Source of the DNA: Flaviaestuariibacter sp.
GTDB taxonomy: Bacteria > Bacteroidota > Bacteroidia > Chitinophagales > Chitinophagaceae
Length of the DNA stretch: 64,000 nt
Direction of reading: 5' to 3'
NCBI GenBank assembly: GCA_025963645.1
Contig: JAOQAI010000004.1
Span: 1-64,000, forward strand
Positions 16,428-23,754 of this stretch are shown in pieces. Position numbers and translations under genes: made by a program. Below the pieces are notes generated by a model. It was not told the origin of the DNA and searched no databases. It saw only the letters and a program-made list of their open reading frames with translations. Each line of letters starts with the position of its first letter. The stretch's first letter is position 1.

Positions 16428-16802
16428 ATGAAGAAAACGAAAAGCATATACAGCCTTTCTCAAGCGGTTTCATCCGTCTTCATGATCCTTACCTTGCTAT
16501 GGCTAACGGTAAGCACACCGTTTGTTTATGCCAGCCAGCAAGGAACACAGACCGAGCAATCGGACAATAATAGTGGCGGACCTATCGGAGGCAATGAAGA
16601 AGAAAGCGCCAAGCCGCTTACTAATGGCCCCGAAGAAAAAAAGCCGGGTAACAGCAGTTCCTTTTCAGAAGAATACCTGCATGACCATCATGTAGAAGAC
16701 TACTTACTTTCCATCGCCTCGCAATACGCCAAGTGCGAGAATGAAAGCGACTATGTTGCTTATCATGGCGAACTTCTCGTTCCGCCACCAAACTTCTGTT
16801 AA
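16428..16802 (+). CDS. Small secreted protein of unknown function in the carbon island
   Basis: 124 residues from the ATG at 16428 (MKKTKSIYSLSQ). An upstream in-frame start at 16389 would put 13 residues before the basic N-terminus and is less likely. Residues about 13-36 form a signal or membrane segment (SVFMILTLLWLTVSTPFVYA, cleavage possible after YASA-like ASQ). The rest is low-complexity Gly/Asn/Ser/Glu/Pro, then a conserved-looking end with histidines (EEYLHDHHVEDYLL) and the terminus LLVPPPNFC. It is the first plus-strand gene of the carbon island, 130 bp before a carbonic anhydrase. The HDHH cluster might bind metal, which would fit zinc enzymes next door, but that is speculation. 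Confidence 0.55.
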   Translation: MKKTKSIYSLSQAVSSVFMILTLLWLTVSTPFVYASQQGTQTEQSDNNSGGPIGGNEEESAKPLTNGPEEKKPGNSSSFSEEYLHDHHVEDYLLSIASQYAKCENESDYVAYHGELLVPPPNFC

Positions 16803-16935
16803 TTTTTTATCCCACAGCTGTATAGGCCATTATTTAGCCTTACTTCTTTTGTCGCTGGCATTGCTATGCCACAGCGCTTTCCTGTATTAAAACATCACAA
16901 TTAAATTTTTGTCACTATTCGTGACTATACCATAA

Positions 16936-17604
16936 ATGAGTAAACCAATGAGAAAGCATTCGAAAGAGTTCTTAGAGAACCTGACACCTTACCAAGGCTA
17001 TGAGTTATTAAAAGAAGGAAACAAGCGTTTCATTAATAACCTAAAAGCAGACCATGACCATCTGGAGTTGATCAATCAAACACGCGAAGGGCAATACCCT
17101 TTTGCCGTCATCCTCAGTTGCATGGATTCCCGCACCTCTGTAGAGCTGATTTTCGACCAGGGTTTGGGCGACCTTTTCAGTATTCGTGTAGCAGGCAATA
17201 TTGTGAATAACGACATTATCGGCAGTATTGAATATGCCGTGAAATATGTGGGAACCAAGGTCTTAATGGTGCTTGGCCATACCGAATGCGGTGCTATTAA
17301 TAGCGCCAAGCAAGGTGTTAAGGACGGACACATCACGGAGTTGCTAAGCCATATCCAACCCTCTATCAGTAGGGCGATGTTGAAGCACGATGCGGATCAT
17401 TCTTTTAGTGATAACGTGGCCTATGCCAACGTGGAGAACAGCCTGGAGCAAATTCTGAACAGAAGCGATATTATAAAAGATATGTTCTCCAAAGGGCAGA
17501 TCGGTATTGTTGGGGGTGTTTACAATATTGAAAGTGGTGAGGTAGACTTCTTTAAGAACCTTACCAAAAAGAACAAAGCAGATAAGAAAGTAGCCGTTGC
17601 TTAA
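16936..17604 (+). CDS. Beta-class carbonic anhydrase, second type
   Basis: 222 residues, no signal peptide. Zinc site Cys62, Asp64, Arg66 in LSCMDSRTSVE and His115, Cys118 in VLGHTECGA. It belongs to a different beta-class branch from the enzyme at 15541: the N-terminal helix region MSKPMRKHSKEFLENLTPYQGYELL, the loop FDQGLGDLFSIRVAGNIV, and the GIVGGVYNIESGEVDF end are of the cyanobacterial/plant-like group. It lies 42 bp upstream of the SulP transporter gene on the same strand, so it is probably in one transcript with SulP-DabA-DabB. It would equilibrate imported bicarbonate with CO2 in the cytoplasm. Confidence 0.93.
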   Translation: MSKPMRKHSKEFLENLTPYQGYELLKEGNKRFINNLKADHDHLELINQTREGQYPFAVILSCMDSRTSVELIFDQGLGDLFSIRVAGNIVNNDIIGSIEYAVKYVGTKVLMVLGHTECGAINSAKQGVKDGHITELLSHIQPSISRAMLKHDADHSFSDNVAYANVENSLEQILNRSDIIKDMFSKGQIGIVGGVYNIESGEVDFFKNLTKKNKADKKVAVA

Positions 17605-17646
17605 CAATAATAGCACCTCAATAATAGCAATTAAAACTAATTACCA

Positions 17647-19263
17647 ATGGGTTTCAGTACCAAATATCTAAAGTCAGACCTGCTGTCGGGCATGGTCGTT
17701 TTCCTTGTGGCGCTGCCGCTGTGTTTAGGCATTGCGGTTGCCAGTGGCGCGCCGCCTTTCGCCGGAATTATATGCGGCGTAATAGCGGGTATCGTAGTCG
17801 GCGCATTAAGCGGATCAAATGTTAGCGTTTCGGGCCCGGCAGCGGGCCTGATCGCTATTGTTTTAGTAGCTATCAATGACCTGGGTTATGAGAGTTTTAT
17901 TGTGGCAGTAATGATAGCCGGATTGATGCAGTTAACAATGGGATTGGTAAAGGCGGGCGGTGTTTCGGCCTATTTCCCAACGGCTGTTATCGAAGGGATG
18001 TTGGTGGCTATTGGGATCATTATCATTAAAAAAGAATTACCACATGCCATTGGCTACGACAAGCAGCACGAAGGCGACTGGTTTAACCTGGAAAAAGGTG
18101 CGGAAACCGGCTTCTTTACAGAGATCATCAACGCGATCAACTATGCACACGTAGGAGCTATTATCATTACGGTTGTATCCATTGCGATCCTGGTTGCTTT
18201 TAATAAGCTGGCTTTTTTAAAGAAGATCAAAGCTTTGCCAGGAGCGCTGGTGGTAGTATTGATTGGTATCATCATTAATGAGGTTTGGAAAGCCACTGGT
18301 TCTTCCTTGGCCATTTCACAAGCACACCTGGTAACCTTGCCAACGGCTTCTTCCTTTAGCGAATTTTTTGGACAGTTTACAACGCCCAATTTTGCTGCCA
18401 TCACAAATTCAAAGGTTTGGATCGTAGCAGCTACCATTGCTATCGTAGCAAGTATTGAAACTTTGCTTTGCCTGGAAGCCGGCGACAAGATGGACCCGCT
18501 GAAGCGGTTTTCAAATTCCAATACGGAGTTAAGAGCGCAGGGCATTGGTAATATACTTTCCGGGCTATTGGGAGGCTTGCCTATGACATCTGTTATTGTG
18601 AGAACAACCGCCAACATCAACGCTGGTGCCCGTACCAAGTTGTCGGCAATGGCGCATGGCGTTTTCTTATTGATAACCGTGATAACGATTCCGAACTTAT
18701 TGAATAAAATACCAATGGCTTCGCTGGCAGCCATCCTGATAATGATCGGTCTGCGGTTGGCAAGTGTAAAAACTTTTAAGCACATGTGGCACAACGGCAA
18801 GCACCAGTTTGTTCCGTTCATTGTTACGGTACTGGCGGTCGTATTTACCGACTTGTTGAAAGGTGTAGGAATTGGCCTGGTGGTAGCTATCTTCTTTATC
18901 CTTCGTGGAAATATGAAGCTAGCCTATTTCTTTAAGAAAGAAGATCACCAGGAAGGCGAAACGATCTATATTGATTTAGCGCAGGAGGTTTCGTTCCTGA
19001 ATAAAGCTGCCATAAAACAAACATTAAAACATTTGCCAAAAGGCAGCAAAGTGGTAATTGACGCCAGGCAAACGGTCTATATTGATTACGATGTTTTGGA
19101 GTTGATACGGGATTTTTTAAATTACGGGTCGAAAGACAAAAATATACAGGTGACCTTGCTGAACTTTAAGAAAGAGTACCGCATGGAAGATTCGACACAC
19201 GTACATTCAGAGAAGGTCGGAATCAAAGATAAAAGCCAAGTGATGGCTGATCAAACAACCTAA
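17647..19263 (+). CDS. SulP-family inorganic anion transporter with STAS domain (putative bicarbonate transporter)
   Basis: 538 residues. Residues about 8-430 form the SulP membrane domain; the start reads DLLSGMVVFLVALPLCLGIAVASG, the typical first helix, and VSGPAAGLIAIVLVAI the conserved second. Residues about 440-530 are a cytoplasmic STAS domain (IYIDLAQEVSFLNKAAIKQTL, VVIDARQTVYIDYDVLELI). SulP members carry sulfate, bicarbonate or other anions. Its place between a carbonic anhydrase and DabAB argues for bicarbonate, as in BicA; the sequence alone does not prove this. Its stop codon shares a base with the start of the DabA gene (TAATG), which indicates translational coupling. Confidence 0.88.
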   Translation: MGFSTKYLKSDLLSGMVVFLVALPLCLGIAVASGAPPFAGIICGVIAGIVVGALSGSNVSVSGPAAGLIAIVLVAINDLGYESFIVAVMIAGLMQLTMGLVKAGGVSAYFPTAVIEGMLVAIGIIIIKKELPHAIGYDKQHEGDWFNLEKGAETGFFTEIINAINYAHVGAIIITVVSIAILVAFNKLAFLKKIKALPGALVVVLIGIIINEVWKATGSSLAISQAHLVTLPTASSFSEFFGQFTTPNFAAITNSKVWIVAATIAIVASIETLLCLEAGDKMDPLKRFSNSNTELRAQGIGNILSGLLGGLPMTSVIVRTTANINAGARTKLSAMAHGVFLLITVITIPNLLNKIPMASLAAILIMIGLRLASVKTFKHMWHNGKHQFVPFIVTVLAVVFTDLLKGVGIGLVVAIFFILRGNMKLAYFFKKEDHQEGETIYIDLAQEVSFLNKAAIKQTLKHLPKGSKVVIDARQTVYIDYDVLELIRDFLNYGSKDKNIQVTLLNFKKEYRMEDSTHVHSEKVGIKDKSQVMADQTT

Positions 19264-21848
19264 TGGGATCTATAAAATTAACTGCTACCGCAGATTCCTC
19301 TCAACAGGGACTCAGTATCGAAGCACATGCTCCTTTTGACGAAGGGCATGTGCTTCAACATTTAAAGCATTACCTGCCCACGCAAGGGCCGCTGAAGGAT
19401 TTTATTCATCACAATTCCCTGCATGCGTTTCAGCAGCTAACATTTTACGATGCCATCTTTAAAGCATCGAAGATCTTCGGTTACCAGTCAACGTTGCAGC
19501 TAACGGAATTTCGTGAACTGCATAGTACGGGCCGGATCAAGGATGGTATTCTCCAACGGGTGATTCTTGAACGGAAAGGTGAAAACGCAGTGGCGGAATG
19601 GAAAGGAAAACTGCTGCAAAAAGAGTATGATACTTGCACTACGCCGCGTATTGGCACTTTGCGTGCGGGTTGGAAAGAGTATTATATGATTGACCTGGAT
19701 AATGCAGTGCAGCCCTTGCTATTTCGTATTCTTTGTAGCTACCTTGATCAGGGAATTGCCATTTGGAAGTTCCCGTTAGCGGAAGGCGGTTTCCTTTCTT
19801 CGATAATTCAATTGGAGTCGAATAGTTTTGCCTCTTTCTTTAAAACAAAGCGGGCGAAAGAATTATTACTCAGGGGGAATTTCGAAATAAAAGAATTACT
19901 CGAAATCGTTGTAGGCAATGAAGCTTATTATGAGCAATACCTGTTCGATCAGCAGTTTAGCCATAGAGGCTGGTCGGGCATTGTAAGCAATATTGAAGAA
20001 GCGCCACATGGCTTATTGGATCGTAGAAAAATTTCGTTGAGGGAGCTCATCATCTTTGAACTTTTGTTGGAGATCGATGCCCTTTACGATCAATTAGGAA
20101 ACGCTTGGAAGCCGCTATCCAACAGTATTTCCGCTCCTCCTGAGAATTTGTTGGCAGACGTACCGCAAACAGAATTGCATGAAGTGCTACGGATCTGGCA
20201 GGATGCTTTTGAACAAAGTTATTACGATGGGGTAGTAGCCGGAATCATAGGTGAGAAGCACAAGAAAAATGCACCTACTGTTGCCCGAAGTTTCCAGGCC
20301 ATGTTTTGCATTGATGAGAGGGAATGTTCGCTTCGCCGGCATATTGAGTATGTGGATAAGGATTGTGAAACCCTTGGTACGCCTGGGTTCTTTGGGGTGG
20401 AATTTTATTTTCAGCCCCAGGACGGTAAGTTTTATGATAAGCTATGCCCGGCGCCGGTAACACCTAAGTATCTTATTAAAGAATCGGAAGTAATGGAGAA
20501 AAGGGCTCATGAGGCACTCTATTCCAGCGGCACACATAGTTTTTTTGCCGGAACCTTAAGTACGTTTACACTCGGTTTTTGGGCGGCAATCCGGTTAATA
20601 CAAAACCTGTTTAGCCCGAAGATGAGCCCTGCTATTTCAGACGCTTTTGCGCACATGAACAAAAGCGGAAGACTAAGCATTGAGAATAAGGGGCTTGAAG
20701 ATCGCGAGAATGAGTTGCAGGTAGGCTTTACGGTAAAAGAAATGGCAACAAGGGTAGAAGGGCAGCTTCGCAGTATCGGTCTTATCAATCATTTCGCATC
20801 GATCGTTTATGTAATCGCTCATGGATCGAGCAGCGCTAACAACCCGCACCACGGTGCGCATGATTGCGGAGCCTGCAGCGGACGTCCGGGTTCGGTGAAT
20901 GCACGGGTGCTTTCTTTTATGGCGAATCATAAAGGCGTCAGAGCTATACTACAGAGCAAAGGCATTTCGATACCGGAAGAGACGCAGTTTGTTGGCGGGC
21001 TGCATGATACAGCGGCTGACCAGATACAATTTTATGATACGGATGGATTGCATCCAGCGAATGCCAAAGCGCACTACCAAAACCTGGCGGCTTTTGAACA
21101 GGCATTAGATCTTAATGCAAAAGAACGCTCACGCCGCTTCTCCTCTATTAACACGAAAATGAGCCTGCCGAAAGTTCGCAAAGCGATACTGGACCGCTCG
21201 GTCTCTATGTTCGAACCGCGTCCAGAGTTAGGTCATGGTACCAACACGCTTTGCATCATTGGCCGGCGTGATATGACAAAAGGCTTGTTCCTTGACCGAA
21301 GGGCTTTTTTAAACTCCTATGATTATCGGACAGACCCCGAAGGAAAGCTTCTAACCGGGCTGATGCGTCCGATCGGGCCTGTTTGCGGGGGTATCAATCT
21401 GGAGTATTATTTCTCGCGGATAGATAATTATAAGCTCGGTGCCGGAACCAAATTGCCACATAACGTGATGGGGTTGATAGGTGTAGCTAACAGCAGTGAT
21501 GGTGATCTACGTGCCGGACTACCTCTTCAAATGATCGAGGTGCATGACCCGGTACGGTTGCTGGTAATAGTGGAGCACTTTCCGGATGTGGTGTTGAATA
21601 CTATTCAATCTGTGCCTGAAATGTACGAGTGGTATATTAATGAATGGGTCCATATCATGGCGGTGCATCCAGAAACAGGGCGATTCTACTATTTTAGAGA
21701 AGGCGCTTTTGTCGAATACACGCCGCTAACAAAAGAGGTAGGCACGGTGAAAAGCATCATCCAATTAGTGGAATCTGCGAAAGAGATGGAGACCAATTAT
21801 ATCGTAGATGCCACGAAGGAGAATTTACCTGTTTACTCAATCAACTAA
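19263..21848 (+). CDS. dabA: DabA (DUF2309), zinc subunit of the DAB inorganic carbon pump
   Basis: 861 residues. DabA is a beta-carbonic-anhydrase-like protein proposed to hydrate CO2 vectorially when paired with DabB. The expected active-site residues are present: Cys349 and Asp351 in MFCIDERECS, His520 in IAHGSSSANNPHH, Cys535 in AHDCGACSGRPGS. The spacings (171 and 15) are close to those of Halothiobacillus neapolitanus DabA (Cys351, Asp353, His524, Cys539). Arg353 follows the CIDE motif as in the family. No signal peptide; probably peripheral on the inner membrane. It begins inside the stop of the SulP gene and is 6 bp from dabB. Homologues in non-autotrophs (MpsB in Staphylococcus) supply bicarbonate for carboxylations. 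Confidence 0.92.
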   Translation: MGSIKLTATADSSQQGLSIEAHAPFDEGHVLQHLKHYLPTQGPLKDFIHHNSLHAFQQLTFYDAIFKASKIFGYQSTLQLTEFRELHSTGRIKDGILQRVILERKGENAVAEWKGKLLQKEYDTCTTPRIGTLRAGWKEYYMIDLDNAVQPLLFRILCSYLDQGIAIWKFPLAEGGFLSSIIQLESNSFASFFKTKRAKELLLRGNFEIKELLEIVVGNEAYYEQYLFDQQFSHRGWSGIVSNIEEAPHGLLDRRKISLRELIIFELLLEIDALYDQLGNAWKPLSNSISAPPENLLADVPQTELHEVLRIWQDAFEQSYYDGVVAGIIGEKHKKNAPTVARSFQAMFCIDERECSLRRHIEYVDKDCETLGTPGFFGVEFYFQPQDGKFYDKLCPAPVTPKYLIKESEVMEKRAHEALYSSGTHSFFAGTLSTFTLGFWAAIRLIQNLFSPKMSPAISDAFAHMNKSGRLSIENKGLEDRENELQVGFTVKEMATRVEGQLRSIGLINHFASIVYVIAHGSSSANNPHHGAHDCGACSGRPGSVNARVLSFMANHKGVRAILQSKGISIPEETQFVGGLHDTAADQIQFYDTDGLHPANAKAHYQNLAAFEQALDLNAKERSRRFSSINTKMSLPKVRKAILDRSVSMFEPRPELGHGTNTLCIIGRRDMTKGLFLDRRAFLNSYDYRTDPEGKLLTGLMRPIGPVCGGINLEYYFSRIDNYKLGAGTKLPHNVMGLIGVANSSDGDLRAGLPLQMIEVHDPVRLLVIVEHFPDVVLNTIQSVPEMYEWYINEWVHIMAVHPETGRFYYFREGAFVEYTPLTKEVGTVKSIIQLVESAKEMETNYIVDATKENLPVYSIN

Positions 21849-21854
21849 AACCAA

Positions 21855-23714
21855 ATGCCACAACTGCTTCAACTTTTTATACTGCTACCATTGGTAGGCT
21901 TTTTCATCAGCTTGCTACTCCCCCGGAAGAATGAAAGAGTGATTGCTGGCCTAGCCATCGGCGTCGCAGTGCTTCACCTTCTTGGTGCCATCGCGTTTAT
22001 TGGTTATTGGTTATTGAATGATTATCCTGTGTTGGATGTCAAACAGCTAACGGTTTATCAAACAGAACACCTCGAAATATTTGTGGATTTTTATTTTGAT
22101 AAAGCAACCGCTGTCTTTGCTTTTGTTGGTTCGCTACTGACCTTGCTGGTAGCCCTTTTCAGCCGCTCTTACCTGCACCGTGACGAAGGCTACAAGCGAT
22201 TCTTCAGCACCTTGCTCTTATTTGTGATTGGGTATAATCTGCTGATCTTCTCCGGAAACTTTGAGACGCTTTTTGTTGGCTGGGAGTTCCTGGGCATTTG
22301 CTCATTCCTGCTGATCGCTTTTTACAGGGATCGTTACCTGCCGGTAAAGAATGCCTTGAAAGTGATTTCTGTTTATCGCCTGGGCGATATATGTTTGATA
22401 CTCGCTATGTGGATGAGCCACCAGTTATGGCACCAGAACATAACGTTTGCCCAATTGAACGATGCGGGTTTGGTAAGCAGTCATTGGCAAGAGGCCGGTA
22501 ACTATGCATTTTTCATTGCCTTAATGATCGTTATGGCTGCTGCTATAAAATCCGCGCAACTACCTTTCTCTTCCTGGCTGCCAAGAGCCATGGAAGGCCC
22601 TACCACATCCAGTGCTATCTTCTACGGGTCGCTTTCCGTTCATCTTGGTGTATTCCTATTGCTGCGAACGTATCCTTATTGGGGAGATGTATTAGGTATC
22701 AAGATCCTGATCATTGCTATTGGAGTAGGGACAAGCATGATCGCAGCCAGCATTGCACGGGTGCAGTCAACCGTAAAAACGCAGATCGCTTACTCCTCTA
22801 TTACACAAATTGGTTTGATGTTTATTGAAGTAGCATTAGGCTGGCATGTCCTGGCATTGATTCACTTCGCCGGGAATGCGTTTTTGCGCACCTACCAATT
22901 ACTGGTATCGCCATCTGTTTTGAGTTACCTGATACACAATATGGTGTTTTACTTTACACCTAAGAAAGAAGTTCGCCAAAGCCGCTTGATGAATTCGCTG
23001 TATATCCTTTCCGTAAAAGAATGGAACCTGGATGGCTTTCTACACAAAACCTTGTGGAGTCCTTTCAAGTGGATCGGCAAACAAACACGTTCTCTTTCTA
23101 ATGCAATCGCTCTGTTGTTGTTAGCAATCTTACTTGCTGCTGGTGTGTATTTCTATTTCGTCACCGATCAAAGCAATGACTTTACAGCTACCTATCTTCC
23201 TTTTGCATTAGCCATTGTAGCGCTGATGCTTATCCTGGGGTCTTTTGCGGAGCGGCAAAATGCAAAGCGTGCCTGGCTTTTCATCATGGGCGCACAAGTT
23301 CTTATCACACTCTCCATTGGTTTGCTGCATGAAGAATTTTCTGCAACATATATGCTGATGTATTTAAGCGGAGCTATTCTGGCATCTATAATCGGGTACG
23401 CTTGTTTGGCTAAAATTGCATCAAGTGAAAAAGATATTGACCTGAACCGGTTTCACGGACACGTATATGAATATCCCGGAACGGCTGCTCTGTTTTTAAT
23501 AGCGTGTTTGGCTTCAGCGGGCTTACCATTTACGCCCACTTTCATTGGTATTGATCTTTTATTCAGCCATGTTGGCAAAAGCGAATACTTCTTTATCATG
23601 TTGATGGCTATCTCCTTTGTGTTCATAGAATTAGCTGCCTTGCGGATCTATGCCCGCATTTTCCTCGGGCAACATAAAAAACAATACCACCCGATAGCGT
23701 ATCGATCATCGTAA
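21855..23714 (+). CDS. dabB: DabB, NuoL/MrpA-like membrane subunit of the DAB pump
   Basis: 619 residues with many membrane helices from the first residue (MPQLLQLFILLPLVGFFISLLL). The proton-channel core of the complex I NuoL/ND5 family is visible: FVGWEFLGICSFLLIAFYRDR, AIKSAQLPFSSWLPRAMEGPTTSSAIFYGSL and VQSTVKTQIAYSSITQIGLMF. The conserved Glu (GWE), Lys (IKSAQLPF) and Lys (VKTQIAYSS) of antiporter-like subunits can be seen. There are no other nuo genes near, and it directly follows dabA, so it is the DabB (MpsA) partner that couples ion flow to CO2 hydration. Length is above the short DabB forms, with an extended C-terminal half. The acs gene starts 40 bp downstream. Confidence 0.9.
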   Translation: MPQLLQLFILLPLVGFFISLLLPRKNERVIAGLAIGVAVLHLLGAIAFIGYWLLNDYPVLDVKQLTVYQTEHLEIFVDFYFDKATAVFAFVGSLLTLLVALFSRSYLHRDEGYKRFFSTLLLFVIGYNLLIFSGNFETLFVGWEFLGICSFLLIAFYRDRYLPVKNALKVISVYRLGDICLILAMWMSHQLWHQNITFAQLNDAGLVSSHWQEAGNYAFFIALMIVMAAAIKSAQLPFSSWLPRAMEGPTTSSAIFYGSLSVHLGVFLLLRTYPYWGDVLGIKILIIAIGVGTSMIAASIARVQSTVKTQIAYSSITQIGLMFIEVALGWHVLALIHFAGNAFLRTYQLLVSPSVLSYLIHNMVFYFTPKKEVRQSRLMNSLYILSVKEWNLDGFLHKTLWSPFKWIGKQTRSLSNAIALLLLAILLAAGVYFYFVTDQSNDFTATYLPFALAIVALMLILGSFAERQNAKRAWLFIMGAQVLITLSIGLLHEEFSATYMLMYLSGAILASIIGYACLAKIASSEKDIDLNRFHGHVYEYPGTAALFLIACLASAGLPFTPTFIGIDLLFSHVGKSEYFFIMLMAISFVFIELAALRIYARIFLGQHKKQYHPIAYRSS

Positions 23715-23754
23715 GCTGTAAATTTAGCCTTTGCAATAGGCGAAACATTACAGT

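Noticed and set aside
18141-18821. 226-codon minus-strand frame in the SulP gene
   Set aside because: Long only because the membrane protein's codons leave few antisense stops; no start context or family.
21855-23714. Reading as NADH dehydrogenase subunit L (nuoL)
   Set aside because: No other nuo genes adjacent and direct linkage to DUF2309; DabB explains both.
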